Counted from the first letter of the stretch, positions 26,028-34,751 are shown. The stretch: DNA of 55,703 bases from Arthrobacter rhombi (GCF_900163545.1 NZ_FUHW01000013.1:1-55703); one strand, 5' to 3'. Numbers and translations: made by a program. Notes: generated by a model from the sequence alone, not told the origin.

Positions 26028-27550
26028 TCCCCCTCCGACGACGGCTGCGCTGGGCGGCCGCTGCGGCCGCCTCGTTAGTGCTCCTGACCGCCTGCAGCGG
26101 CCAACCCTCCGATGATGCGGGGGCACCGGCATCAGAGGCCCCCATGCCTTCGGCTCCCGCGGACCTGGCGAAGTACTATTCCCAGAGCGTGGAGTGGACG
26201 AGCTGTTCAACACAGTTCGAATGCGCCGAGGTGAAGGTCCCGTTGGACTACGAACACCCGGAGAAGAAATCCATCGACCTCTCCGTCATCAAACTCGGCG
26301 CCAGCAAGAAGAAGCAGGGAACCCTCTTGGTCAATCCCGGCGGCCCCGGAGGTTCGGGCGTCGACCTGGTCAGGGATGCCGGGACACTGGTTTTCTCCGA
26401 TGATCTGCGCTCCGGCTATGACCTGCTGGGCTTCGATCCCCGGGGGGTCAGCCGGTCGGCGCCGGTGAGCTGCCGGACCGACGCCCAGCGCGACGCCGAC
26501 CGCACCCGGGACATCGATCCCGACACGAAGGCCGGGTTGAAGAAGCTCGAGCAGGAGAGCAAGGACTACGCAGCAGAGTGTGCCGAACGCTCCGGTGCCT
26601 CCCTGGGCCATGTCGACACGGTGAGTTCCGCGAAGGACATGGACATCCTTCGGGCCGTCAGTGACGCCCCGCGGCTGGATTATTTGGGCTTCTCCTACGG
26701 CACGAAGCTCGGCGCCACCTATGCCGACCTGTTCCCCTCCCACATCGGACACATGGTGCTCGATGGGGCGATGGACCCTTCTCTGAGCAACGAGGACGTC
26801 ACCTTGGGCCAGGCCGAAGGCTTCGAGAAGGCAATCACCGACTATCTCGAGGATTGCCTCCAAAGCCAGGACTGCCCCTTCGACGGTGACGTCGATCAGG
26901 CCCGCGATCAGCTCCGGGATCTCTTCGACTCCGTTGAACAGGCCCCGCTGACCGCCGAGGACGGCCGAGAGGTCGGCATCACCGACTTCGTCAGTGGATT
27001 CCTGATGGCCTTCTACGACGACGGTTACTGGCCGCAGCTGACCGACGCGCTGAACGCGGCCTTTGCCGGGAACCCCACGCCGATGCTCGAGTTGGCGGAT
27101 ATGAGCGCCAACCGCAACGAGGACGGCTCCTATAACGACAATGCCGAGGCCGCGTTCACGGCGATCAACTGCCTGGATTATCAGGTGGATACGAGCCTCG
27201 ATGGACAACGTCAAGACGAGAAAAAACTCGAGAAGGCATCCCCGACGATCGGCAAGTATCTGGCCTTCGAAGGGCTGGCCTGCAAGGACTGGAAGTTCAA
27301 ACCCACCGGTCAGCCGGCCCCGGTCTCGGCACCCGGTGCTGCCCCGATCGTCATCATCGGCACCACCGGCGACCCGGCGACCCCCTACCCCTGGTCCCAG
27401 GCCCTGAATCAGCAGCTCGAGTCCTCGGTGCTGGTGACCTTCGACGGTCGCGGGCACACCGCCTATGGGCGGAGCAACGAATGCATCGGCAACGCCGTCG
27501 ACGACTATTTCCTGGACTCGACCGTTCCGAAGGACGGGTTGAAGTGCTAG
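26024..27550 (+). CDS. Exported alpha/beta-hydrolase lipoprotein, tripeptidyl aminopeptidase-like
   Basis: This 508-residue protein has a twin-basic signal peptide ending in the lipobox LTAC (Cys24). It has the layout of SlpD/SlpE-type secreted peptidases: an N-terminal alpha/beta-hydrolase core with NPGGPGGSGVD (oxyanion loop), FDPRGVSRS and the nucleophile Ser in YLGFSYGTKLGA. A C-terminal TAP-like region has GTTGDPATPYPW and the likely catalytic His in FDGRGHTAYG. It probably cleaves short peptides outside the membrane. Its start overlaps holB. Confidence 0.88.
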   Translation: MIPLRRRLRWAAAAAASLVLLTACSGQPSDDAGAPASEAPMPSAPADLAKYYSQSVEWTSCSTQFECAEVKVPLDYEHPEKKSIDLSVIKLGASKKKQGTLLVNPGGPGGSGVDLVRDAGTLVFSDDLRSGYDLLGFDPRGVSRSAPVSCRTDAQRDADRTRDIDPDTKAGLKKLEQESKDYAAECAERSGASLGHVDTVSSAKDMDILRAVSDAPRLDYLGFSYGTKLGATYADLFPSHIGHMVLDGAMDPSLSNEDVTLGQAEGFEKAITDYLEDCLQSQDCPFDGDVDQARDQLRDLFDSVEQAPLTAEDGREVGITDFVSGFLMAFYDDGYWPQLTDALNAAFAGNPTPMLELADMSANRNEDGSYNDNAEAAFTAINCLDYQVDTSLDGQRQDEKKLEKASPTIGKYLAFEGLACKDWKFKPTGQPAPVSAPGAAPIVIIGTTGDPATPYPWSQALNQQLESSVLVTFDGRGHTAYGRSNECIGNAVDDYFLDSTVPKDGLKC

Positions 27551-27576
27551 GGATGGGCTCGGCGACAGCACCCGTT

Positions 27577-27604
27577 TTGACCGCTGGTGAAATGCTCCTA
27601 TAAA
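27577..27604 (+). promoter_or_regulatory. tRNA-Thr promoter
   Basis: A -35 TTGACC (27577-27582) is followed after 16 bases by TATAAA (27599-27604), about 30 bases before the tRNA. Confidence 0.65.
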
Positions 27605-27634
27605 CTATCGGCTGGTGGCCCCTGAGGTCGCCGT

Positions 27635-27710
27635 GCCTCCTTAGCTCAGTTGGTAGAGCGTTTCACTCGTAATGAAAAGGTCGCCAGTTCGATTCTGGCA
27701 GGGGGCTCCA
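27635..27710 (+). tRNA. tRNA-Thr (anticodon CGU)
   Basis: The cloverleaf is complete. The acceptor GCCTCCT pairs with AGGGGGC. The anticodon arm is TTTCA-CTCGTAA-TGAAA with CGT at 27668-27670, and the T-loop is TTCGATT. The 3' CCA is encoded. A hairpin terminator follows. Confidence 0.96.
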
Positions 27711-27720
27711 CCACGAAGAA

Positions 27721-27760
27721 CGCCATTTCCCGTGAACACACAAGGGAAATGGCGTTTTTT
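27721..27760 (+). terminator. Rho-independent terminator after tRNA-Thr
   Basis: An 11-bp stem (27721-27731 with 27744-27754) is followed by six T. Confidence 0.92.
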
Positions 27761-27798
27761 CGTGCGCTCGATGACCGCACGAATCCCCTGAGCCCTGC

Positions 27799-28155
27799 TT
27801 AGTTCATGGGGCGGTAGGTGGTGCCGTCCTCGTGGAGTTCGAAGATTTTCGGTGCATCCTTCTCGCTGGCCACGGCCTCCATGAACATCCTGCCCAAGTT
27901 GCCGGTGAGCGAGACGATGTATTGCCGTTCCCGGCCCAGATGGTCGAACACGGTACACATCATGTCCTTGGCGATACCGTGTTTGCGGTACTCGGGGTCG
28001 ACGATGAAGTCGCCCAGATAGGTCAGTCGGGAATCCTCTTCCCAGCTCCGGTAGCTGGCTTCCCCGACGTTCGTACCGTCTTCGGTGAAAGCCGCCAACC
28101 AGCCCGATGATGCTGTTGGTGGGTCGCCGACCCAGCGGATGCTGATGTTCGTCAT
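27799..28155 (-). CDS. GNAT-family N-acetyltransferase-like protein
   Basis: This 118-residue protein resembles a single GNAT acyltransferase domain. LGDFIVDPEYRKHGIAKDMM is the acetyl-CoA-binding strand and loop (V-x-P-x-[YW]-[RQ]-x-x-G-[IL]-[AG]), and a helix and a strand follow (YIVSLTGNLGRMFME). The substrate cannot be told. It stands alone, convergent with the tRNA-Thr unit. The sequence before its ATG has no clear ribosome site. Confidence 0.75.
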   Translation of the reverse strand: MTNISIRWVGDPPTASSGWLAAFTEDGTNVGEASYRSWEEDSRLTYLGDFIVDPEYRKHGIAKDMMCTVFDHLGRERQYIVSLTGNLGRMFMEAVASEKDAPKIFELHEDGTTYRPMN

Positions 28156-28272
28156 CCCTACATCGTGGCAGGTTATGGCATCTGCGCAAGAGCATGGGCC
28201 ATGATGCTGGCGGTCCGGGCCCGCGCTCCTTGGTGTTCCAGCATCACGGTCCGCCCCTAGGCACAGGCCGGG

Positions 28273-28362
28273 TTCACGTCTGGCGAGTGCTTCCTGATGC
28301 GTTACCGTTCACAGCTGTCCCGTGAGAAGAACGATGTGAAGATCTGCTGGGGATGCGACGAC
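28273..28362 (+). pseudogene. Decayed duplicate of the 3' end of the DUF4193 gene
   Basis: Thirty codons here read FTSGECFLMRYRSQLSREKN and then DVKICWGCDD. They match the end of the intact DUF4193 protein encoded about 900 bases downstream (FTCGECFLVRYRSQLSREKN, GVKICRECDG). The first zinc-ligand Cys is Ser here and the stop codon is lost, so reading continues into unrelated sequence. The differences are mostly at third codon positions. I see no matching 5' part upstream. Confidence 0.8.
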
Positions 28363-28930
28363 TCCAAGGGCCCCATCCTCCTCGGCGCGAGTAACCACCG
28401 TCTCGCGGCACGAAGCACCCAACGATCGTCGCGTTTCACCCCGCTGGTGTTCTTTGATGGGATCGCGCCCTGCCTCCATCACCGCCCTGCGGATCGGGGA
28501 ATCCAGAAGCATCCGGTCCACTGGATTTTCCGTCACGTGCACCCGCCAGGCGTTCGTCCTTGAGCGTTTCTGCTTCCTCGTGAGCGACACGGGCCAGCTC
28601 CCCACCGACCATGGCGAGGGCCTCCTCGACGACGTAGGCCCTGCCCCGGGCCTTATCCGACGCTGATGAGGTAGCCCCTCGGGCACCGGCGTCGCTGACA
28701 TTCTCTGATGCACCTCGTCGGGAGTTTTTCAGATGCTTCTTGCGAGCACGGCGGACTTCAAGACCCACAAATACCGTTCCATGCGCCCCTGCTGCCACCA
28801 ACCGTTGGCATCGAAAAGGGCACCCCCTCAAACATCATGGGCCGTGGACTGCCCCGGCCTTTCGGCGCCGGCAATGGTGAGTTGAAACACCTTTCAAAAA
28901 ATCGATTGGCTTTGAGCCCGATGTTGGCCT
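28363..28930. other. Degenerate region without a convincing gene
   Basis: No intact gene was recognised here. On the minus strand two overlapping frames look coding-like in turn. One reads VVEEALAMVGGELARVAHEE, the other RMLLDSPIRRAVMEAGRDP. The reading would switch frame near 28530-28590. That pattern suggests the remains of a frameshifted gene, but I do not recognise the family. Confidence 0.35.
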
Positions 28931-28972
28931 AATATGTCGCTTCCCACCACACGAATTACCAGGAGTACCCGC

Positions 28973-29272
28973 ATGGCTGTCGACTACGACGAAGTCCGCC
29001 CCGATGTCGCTGAACGAAGCGAAGAAACCCTCAAGCAGGTCAAGGCGATGGACGCGCCGAACCAGAAGACTGCCGTCGAGCAATTGGACGAGGATGAGCC
29101 GCTGGATGGCGGCGAATTGCCCGGAGCCATCATTGACGACGAGCTCGTTGTCCAGGTCCGGCCACAGGGTCAGGACGAATTCACCTGCGGTGAGTGCTTC
29201 CTGGTGCGCTACCGCTCACAGCTCTCCCGCGAAAAGAACGGCGTGAAGATTTGCCGCGAATGCGACGGCTGA
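28973..29272 (+). CDS. DUF4193 family zinc-ribbon-like protein
   Basis: This 99-residue acidic protein has the actinobacterial DUF4193 layout. A charged N-terminal half (MAVDYDEVRPDVAERSEE) is followed by FTCGECF and KICRECDG, two CxxC pairs that probably bind one zinc. The function is unknown. The ATG at 28973 was chosen because AGGAG precedes it, and the 13 codons before it are not family-like. A decayed copy of its 3' end lies upstream. Confidence 0.88.
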   Translation: MAVDYDEVRPDVAERSEETLKQVKAMDAPNQKTAVEQLDEDEPLDGGELPGAIIDDELVVQVRPQGQDEFTCGECFLVRYRSQLSREKNGVKICRECDG

Positions 29273-29300
29273 TCACCACCGACTAGTCATTGCCTTGCAC

Positions 29301-29340
29301 AGCGAAGGACCCGTCACCTAGCGGTGACGGGTCCTTCGCT
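29301..29340. terminator. Bidirectional terminator, DUF4193 gene/aldo-keto reductase gene
   Basis: A perfect 18-bp stem (29301-29318 with 29323-29340) closes a TAGC loop between the two convergent genes. Confidence 0.88.
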
Positions 29341-29363
29341 GTATCGGGGGTGAATCCGACGGC

Positions 29364-30209
29364 TTACTCGAAGTCACTAACTGCGGGGTCCGGGCCGATG
29401 CGCCCTTCCTCCCCGCGATCCAATCCGTTGATCGCTGCGATGTCCTCGTCATCCAGCGTCACACCCAGGGACTCCCAGTTCTCCACGATCCGAGCGGGGG
29501 TCTCCGACTTGGGGATCACCACGAGCCCGAGCGCCAGATGCCAGGCAATGACGACCTGGGCGGGGGTGGCGCCATGCTTGGCGGCGATATCGGTCAGCAC
29601 CTGGTTCCCGAGCAGCTCCGAGCCCTGACCCAGCGGGGACCATGACTGGTGGAGGATGCCCCGGGAGGCCTCGTACTCGCGCAGGGCGGTCTGCGGGAAG
29701 AACGGGTGGGTTTCCACCTGGTGGATGGCCGGAACGATCCCGGTGGCTTCCTCAAGCTCTGCCAGTGCCTCGGCGGTGAAGTTGCAGACGCCGATGGAAC
29801 CCACGCGGCCGGACTTCTGCAGTTCGATCAGCGCCTTCCACGTTTCCACGTGCTTGCCCTGTTTCGGCTGCAGCCAGTGGATGAGGAAGAGGTCGATGAA
29901 CTCCATCCCCATCCGTTCCATGGACGCGTCGAAGGCGTCGAGGGTCTGCTGGTAGCCCTGGTCTGCATTCCAGACCTTGGTGGTAACGAACAGGTCTGAC
30001 CGTTCGAGGCCCGAGGCGGCAACGGCGCGGCCCACGCCTGCTTCGTTCCCGTAGATCCGTGCGGTGTCCACGTGACGGTATCCGGCGTCGAAGGCCAAGG
30101 AAACGACCTTCTCGGCGACGTCATCCTTCACCTTCCAGACTCCGTAGCCGAGCTGGGGGATGGTCCTGCCATCGTTGAACGTCAGTTGAGGTGATTCGTA
30201 GGTGGTCAT
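29364..30209 (-). CDS. Aldo/keto reductase
   Basis: This 281-residue NADPH-dependent oxidoreductase is of the 2,5-diketo-D-gluconate reductase type. HVDTARIYGNEAGVG holds the catalytic Asp and Tyr, VTTKVWN the Lys, and FIDLFLIHWLQP the His. IGVCNFTAEAL, HQVETHPFFPQ and VVIPKSETPARI (the cofactor-phosphate loop) complete the pattern. The ATG at 30209 begins MTTYESPQLTF, and a CAGGAT 6 bases before it resembles the leaderless -10 boxes seen elsewhere. The physiological substrate is unknown. Confidence 0.92.
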   Translation of the reverse strand: MTTYESPQLTFNDGRTIPQLGYGVWKVKDDVAEKVVSLAFDAGYRHVDTARIYGNEAGVGRAVAASGLERSDLFVTTKVWNADQGYQQTLDAFDASMERMGMEFIDLFLIHWLQPKQGKHVETWKALIELQKSGRVGSIGVCNFTAEALAELEEATGIVPAIHQVETHPFFPQTALREYEASRGILHQSWSPLGQGSELLGNQVLTDIAAKHGATPAQVVIAWHLALGLVVIPKSETPARIVENWESLGVTLDDEDIAAINGLDRGEEGRIGPDPAVSDFE

Positions 30210-30285
30210 CCAGCTATCCTGCCACCGCCCTCGGTGTACGAAGGAAGCCGATGCCCGCTCTCCGCGTTCGGCGAACGCCCCGCGT

Positions 30286-30741
30286 TCAGCCCGCGTCGGC
30301 GAGCGCTTGTTCGGCGAGGCGGACCCCGTCGACGACCAGATCGGCGCGGAAGGCCACATTCTCCAGCCCCGCCGAGTTATACCCCCAGCGTTCCCCATCC
30401 AGCCGAGACATCGCGGCTGCTTGTGCCGCTGCGGCCAGATCGTTGGCCGCCTTGGACAGGGCCCGGTGAACCGCCGCGTGGCTTCCCGGAATATCTTGCC
30501 CGCTGCTGGGCCGTTGGGCTTGCGCTGCCATGCACACGGCGCGCACCCGTGGCTGCAGCTCGGCCAGGTGGTTGGCAATCATCACCAATGCGTTGTGCAG
30601 GTCATCGGCTTCGATCCCCTCGAGGACCTGGTGGAACCGGTCCAGTCCACGCCCGAAACGGTCGTTGGCCCGACGCCAGACACCATCGCCCAAATCTTTG
30701 TCGTCGCGGCGGGCACCGCGCATCCGTGAAACCCACCCCAT
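30286..30741 (-). CDS. Conserved-looking hypothetical protein downstream of bpa
   Basis: This 151-residue soluble, helical protein has a basic N-terminus and no membrane segment or metal motif. I do not recognise the family. Its ATG is two bases after the bpa stop, so the two are almost certainly co-translated. The mostly alpha composition (DDLHNALVMIANHLAELQPR and ALSKAANDLAAAAQAAAMSR) would suit a binding partner. Any link to the proteasome is inference from position. Confidence 0.65.
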   Translation of the reverse strand: MGWVSRMRGARRDDKDLGDGVWRRANDRFGRGLDRFHQVLEGIEADDLHNALVMIANHLAELQPRVRAVCMAAQAQRPSSGQDIPGSHAAVHRALSKAANDLAAAAQAAAMSRLDGERWGYNSAGLENVAFRADLVVDGVRLAEQALADAG

Positions 30742-30743
30742 GT

Positions 30744-31319
30744 TCAGAGGTACTGTCCCGGTCCGCCGTCGTTGTCCTCGGCTGGCGCCCTGTCCGGGGC
30801 AGGCCGGCCCGGCGCCACCCGTTCGGGCTCTCCCCGGTCGTTGATCACGATGCCGGGGGCCACCGGGGTCCCCGGAGGCAGTTCACGTAACTGGATCCGC
30901 CGGGCCAACTGTTCGCTGGCCAGCTGCTGGGCGGCAAGCGCCGTCTGGATTCCGTGGAAAACACCTTCCAGCCAGCCGACCAGTTGGGCCTGGGCGATCC
31001 GCAATTCGGCTTCGGAGGGGGTTTGGTCCTCGGTGAAGGGCAACCTGATCCGGCGCAGCTCCCCGACCAGTTCCGGGGAGAGTCCGGATTCGAGTTCGGA
31101 GACCGAACGTTCGTGGATATCCGCCAAGGTGGCCCTGGCCCCGTCGTCGAGCGGGGCCGTCCTGACCTCTTCGAGGAGTTGCTTGATCATCGAACCGATG
31201 CGCATGACCTTCGCCGGTTCTTCAACCAACCCCTGGATCCTGAAGGATGACGGGGCAGCGTCGACCCCGGTCCCGTCGCCCGGGAGAGCCGGCGACTGCG
31301 GCTTATCGTGTTCGTTCAT
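30744..31319 (-). CDS. bpa: Bacterial proteasome activator Bpa
   Basis: This 191-residue protein matches Bpa (DUF2587), the ATP-independent ring activator of the actinobacterial 20S proteasome. The helical core contains VMRIGSMIKQLLEEVRTAPL, RLPFTEDQTPSEAELRIAQ and LVGWLEGVFHGIQTALAAQQ, the most conserved parts of the family. The C-terminus ends GQYL, the penultimate-Tyr tail that docks into proteasome alpha-subunit pockets. The ATG at 31319 was chosen over an upstream one because the family begins near here. It is followed after two bases by a hypothetical gene. No proteasome subunit genes are in this window. Confidence 0.93.
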   Translation of the reverse strand: MNEHDKPQSPALPGDGTGVDAAPSSFRIQGLVEEPAKVMRIGSMIKQLLEEVRTAPLDDGARATLADIHERSVSELESGLSPELVGELRRIRLPFTEDQTPSEAELRIAQAQLVGWLEGVFHGIQTALAAQQLASEQLARRIQLRELPPGTPVAPGIVINDRGEPERVAPGRPAPDRAPAEDNDGGPGQYL

Positions 31320-31371
31320 GCTTCCATCTTGCCATGATGCGGGCCGGCCCGCCCCGGCCCCTCGCATCGCT

Positions 31372-32385
31372 TTAGATGGTCAGCAGGATCTTGCCGCGGT
31401 GTTCGCCGGAGTTGAAGTAGTCGTGCGCGGCAGCTGCTTCGGCCAAGGGGAAGGTCTTCTCCACCACCGGGCGGACCGTCCCTGCCTCCACAGCGGGCCA
31501 GACCCCGGCGCGCACCCCGTCGACGACCCGGCCCTTGGCCTCGAGACTGCGGGCGCGCAAGGTGGTCCCGATGACGCGCAGTCGCCGGGTCATCAGCCGG
31601 GCCAGGCTGATCTCGGCTTTCGCACCACCCTGCAGGGCGATGATCACCAACCGGCCATCGGGGGCGAGCACTTCCAGGTTCTGTTTCAGGTACTTCGCCC
31701 CCATGATGTCCAGGACGACGTCGGCCCCGTGTCCATCGCTGAAGGCCCGCATCCGTTCAACGAAATCTTCCTCGCGGTAGTTGATCCCCTCCACGGCACC
31801 GAATCCACGGCAATATTCGATCTTCTCGTCGCTACCGGCAGTGACGACCACCCGGGCACCGTAGGCGGTGGCCAATTGCGTGGCCATCGTCCCGATGCCT
31901 CCGGCCCCACCGTGGATCAGGGCCCACTCCCCCGCGGACAGCCCGGCCTCCATGAAGAGGTTCGACCACACGGTGCTGGCCACCTCCGGAAGAGCCGCGG
32001 CTTCGACCAATCCCACGCCCCGCGGGACCGGGAGGACCTGAACGGCAGCAACCGCAACATATTCGGCGTACCCGCCACCGGCGAGCAGCGCACAGACCGG
32101 CTCATCGTCGTCGTACCCGTTGACACCGGGACCACAGGCGGCGATGGTTCCCGAGACTTCGAGACCGGGGACATCGGAGGCCCCTTCGGGTGGTGGATAG
32201 TTTCCCTGACGTTGGGCCACGTCGGCGCGGTTCAGTCCTGCCGCTGCCACCCGAATGAGGACTTCTCCGGGCCCGGGTACCGGGACCGGGCGCTCGGCGA
32301 TGCGGATGACCTCACTGCCTCCTGGCCCGGAATACTCCACGGCGCGCATGATGGTGGGCAGATCGGCTGCGGTGTTCGGGCTCAA
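31372..32385 (-). CDS. NAD(P)H-quinone oxidoreductase, zinc-free MDR family
   Basis: This protein of about 337 residues is a PIG3/QorA-type medium-chain reductase. AAGLNRADVAQRQGNYPPP, PGLEVSGTI and the Rossmann motif IHGGAGGIGTMATQLA are diagnostic, and no zinc cysteines are seen. It probably reduces quinones with NADPH. A GTG at 32406 is possible, but TTG 32385 has GAAGGGA 8 bases upstream and is preferred. The family-like MRAVEYSGPGG begins at 32349. It stands upstream of bpa on the same strand with a 50-base gap. Confidence 0.88.
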   Translation of the reverse strand: MSPNTAADLPTIMRAVEYSGPGGSEVIRIAERPVPVPGPGEVLIRVAAAGLNRADVAQRQGNYPPPEGASDVPGLEVSGTIAACGPGVNGYDDDEPVCALLAGGGYAEYVAVAAVQVLPVPRGVGLVEAAALPEVASTVWSNLFMEAGLSAGEWALIHGGAGGIGTMATQLATAYGARVVVTAGSDEKIEYCRGFGAVEGINYREEDFVERMRAFSDGHGADVVLDIMGAKYLKQNLEVLAPDGRLVIIALQGGAKAEISLARLMTRRLRVIGTTLRARSLEAKGRVVDGVRAGVWPAVEAGTVRPVVEKTFPLAEAAAAHDYFNSGEHRGKILLTI

Positions 32386-32483
32386 AACAAGGGTCCCTTC
32401 AATCACGAAAAACGGCGTCCACCACCGAGCCTATCGCCCACGGTTTTCCTGCCCGGGGCTGCTCGCGTATAGTTCTCGTGTCT

Positions 32484-32571
32484 GGAAGGTTGTCCGAGCG
32501 GCCTATGGAGCTGGTCTTGAAAACCAGTGTGCGGTAACCCCGCACCAAGGGTTCAAATCCCTTACCTTCCG
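32484..32571 (+). tRNA. tRNA-Ser (anticodon UGA)
   Basis: The acceptor GGAAGGT pairs with ACCTTCC. The anticodon arm CTGGT-CTTGAAA-ACCAG has TGA at 32518-32520. A long variable arm (GTGCGG...CCGCAC) marks class II, and the T-loop is TTCAAAT. CCA is not encoded. TATAGT at 32468-32473 is a plausible -10. Confidence 0.96.
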
Positions 32572-32578
32572 CGTTCAG

Positions 32579-32615
32579 ACAGGGAAGCGGGTCCATCACG
32601 GGCCCGCTTCCCTGT
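32579..32615. terminator. Hairpin between tRNA-Ser and the FAD/NAD(P)-binding protein gene
   Basis: A 13-bp stem (32579-32591 with 32603-32615) lies between the tRNA and a convergent gene. There is no long T-tract. Confidence 0.7.
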
Positions 32616-32633
32616 TGCCGTTGACCCGAAACC

Positions 32634-34634
32634 TCAGATTCGGGCGGCCATCCTGAGGACTTCCGAGGCCACGGCGTCCGCATCCCCCAGGGTGCGGGCG
32701 CCGTCGGCGAAGCCGGCCCCGGCTTCCGCGGCGATCGCGGTGCCCCACTGCACGCTGGAGAGTTGCAGACCCAACACGAAGATCCCACGGTGCGCGATTC
32801 CCGCGGCGTCAACGAGCCGGTACGGCTGTCCGACGACGTCGAATCCCGAGCCATACACTCCCTCACCTTCGGGGTTGAGCATCAGCCGGGGGCGTGCCAG
32901 CCCATCGGCCCACAACTGCTCCAGGAGCGGGGAGGCGGTTTGGGCGACCCGGTTGGCGGGCATCATCGCCTCGAACATGTACTGGGCGGTGACCGGCTCG
33001 TCCTGCACCCAGGGCGAGGATGCGGCAAAACATGCCGCCTCCTCGTCGAGCGAGAACACCGGATCGGGGCCGACGAACTGCACGATGCCGGCGCGCGCCA
33101 GCGCCGCTAGTTCCTCGATCCGCTGCAGGGGCGGCCCGCTGGCCAGTCCTTCCACGAGGGGCTCGAACCAGCGGCCGAGCTCATCGAGCCGGCTGGCATC
33201 ATCGAGCATCCCCTCGGCCACGAGGCGTTTGACGATGCCGCGGCCGGCGTTCAGTGCGCCGATCGCCATCTTCAACGGGTCATCCTCCCCCCGGGCCGAG
33301 GATTCCGCATCATGTTCCAGGTATTGCAGCACCGCCCCCTGGTAGGCGGAATGTCCGACGAATCCGCGGTCGGCGAAGGGGTGCCCCAGCCCGGCAACAT
33401 CGAGCCATCTGGCCTCGGGGGCCGCCCGTTCGACGAGTTCACGGGCCACGGTGCGCCAGACTTCCTGGCCATGGACGTGCGGGGCGTCGAGGATATCGTC
33501 CAGTTCCGCCAGGAAGGTCCCGGGTTCCTCGAAGAGTTCGGGTGAAACGCGGGCCAGGGTGGCGTAGTAGGTGTGGAGCACATCGCGGTGGAGCAGCGGC
33601 CAGATATGGGCGTTGAACCCGACCTTGCCGCGGGGTTCACCCGGGGCGCCGTCGGCGGCGAGGGCATGGACGGCGTCGAAGGTCAGGTGACGCAGGGAAA
33701 CCGAGGCCGGCAGGAAGGAATCGATGCAGGCCTTGGCCCGGTAGGGAGCCCCCCGGCGGGAGGCTGCGTGCAGCAATGGTTCGCGGCCAGTGCCCCGGTA
33801 CTCGAGGGCATGGCCCGGCCCCCTTCCGGTGGAAACGAAACAACCGCCGCGGCCGACGGTCATCGCGGTCATGGCGTCGAAGAAGTTCAACCCGAGCCCG
33901 CGCACCAACACCGGCTCCCCGGCCGGGTAGATCCCCCAATCAACGTCGGCGGGGACGTTGGGTCCCTGGTAGTGCAGTCCGACGGCGGTGGCGCGTTCCC
34001 CGGCGGTACGCTGCAGCGGGTTCGCATGCGCCGGAACGTGTCCGACGGCCAGCACGACGGCTTCGGCCACCAGGTCGGGCACGGCGGGCCCCTGCCCCGT
34101 TTTCCGCTCCAGGCTCAGGCGGTAGCCGTTGGCTTCGCGGCGGAGACAGGTGGCTTCGGCACGCACCACGGTGAAGGAGGCGACGGCAGGATGCGCTTCG
34201 AGCCGGTCGCGTACCCGGGAGAACACGTGGCGGAGATAGCTGCCGTAGATCGCCCGGCTGGGGAAGCCGTTGGCCGCCAATTCAGCCAATTCGGCCCGTT
34301 CCACAGCATCGAGGTCGGCACCGTCTCCACCGCCGACCCTGAATTCCTCGAAGGTCAGCCCCGCGTTGTTCCCTAGCCCCCGCGCCGGGGCGACCGTGGG
34401 GTAGAGCGCCGGAGTGTTCATCAGGTAGTACCGCGGCTGCTCGGGAGCCCAGACATGGCCCGGCCCGGGTTCGCAGGGGTCGACGACGGTAATTTCCAGC
34501 CTCCGGGCAGGACGGGAGCCCTCGGGATCCCGGACCTGATCGGCCGCTTCAAGCCGGGCCAACACCCGTTCCAGGGTCGAGGTCCCGCGAGGTCCGGAAC
34601 CGACGATCACCAGGGTGAACGGGGGTGCTGCCAC
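32634..34634 (-). CDS. FAD/NAD(P)-binding protein
   Basis: This 666-residue flavoprotein has an N-terminal dinucleotide-binding motif, VIVGSGPRGTSTLERVLARL. The chain later has an NAD(P)-like VVLAVGHVPAHANPLQ and the LGLNFFDAMTAMTVGRGG segment typical of the large actinobacterial FAD-NAD(P)-binding family. The reaction is unknown. The reading is open for another 390 codons upstream, but that part lies opposite a real gene. GTG 34634 is preferred because AAGGAG precedes it, and an ATG at 34658 is the alternative. It is divergent from the prolyl oligopeptidase gene. Confidence 0.82.
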   Translation of the reverse strand: MAAPPFTLVIVGSGPRGTSTLERVLARLEAADQVRDPEGSRPARRLEITVVDPCEPGPGHVWAPEQPRYYLMNTPALYPTVAPARGLGNNAGLTFEEFRVGGGDGADLDAVERAELAELAANGFPSRAIYGSYLRHVFSRVRDRLEAHPAVASFTVVRAEATCLRREANGYRLSLERKTGQGPAVPDLVAEAVVLAVGHVPAHANPLQRTAGERATAVGLHYQGPNVPADVDWGIYPAGEPVLVRGLGLNFFDAMTAMTVGRGGCFVSTGRGPGHALEYRGTGREPLLHAASRRGAPYRAKACIDSFLPASVSLRHLTFDAVHALAADGAPGEPRGKVGFNAHIWPLLHRDVLHTYYATLARVSPELFEEPGTFLAELDDILDAPHVHGQEVWRTVARELVERAAPEARWLDVAGLGHPFADRGFVGHSAYQGAVLQYLEHDAESSARGEDDPLKMAIGALNAGRGIVKRLVAEGMLDDASRLDELGRWFEPLVEGLASGPPLQRIEELAALARAGIVQFVGPDPVFSLDEEAACFAASSPWVQDEPVTAQYMFEAMMPANRVAQTASPLLEQLWADGLARPRLMLNPEGEGVYGSGFDVVGQPYRLVDAAGIAHRGIFVLGLQLSSVQWGTAIAAEAGAGFADGARTLGDADAVASEVLRMAARI

Positions 34635-34738
34635 GTGCTGCTCCTTCGCTTGGACCATGCGGGTACCCCGCCTGCTTCCCCGCCGTTCCGCAGAGGGCCG
34701 AGGGTTCCCAGCGTACCGCCCGGCCACCGGGCCACTCG

Positions 34739-34744
34739 TAGACT
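34739..34744 (+). promoter_or_regulatory. Prolyl oligopeptidase gene -10 box, leaderless start
   Basis: TAGACT sits 7 bases before the ATG at 34752. Confidence 0.5.
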
Positions 34745-34751
34745 GAGCCCC

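Noticed and set aside
26207..27571. Minus-strand open frame of 454 codons
   Set aside because: It is opposite the exported hydrolase, which has a signal peptide and catalytic motifs; the opposite product has none.
30772..32472. Plus-strand open frame of 566 codons
   Set aside because: It runs antisense through bpa and the quinone oxidoreductase gene; no domain seen.
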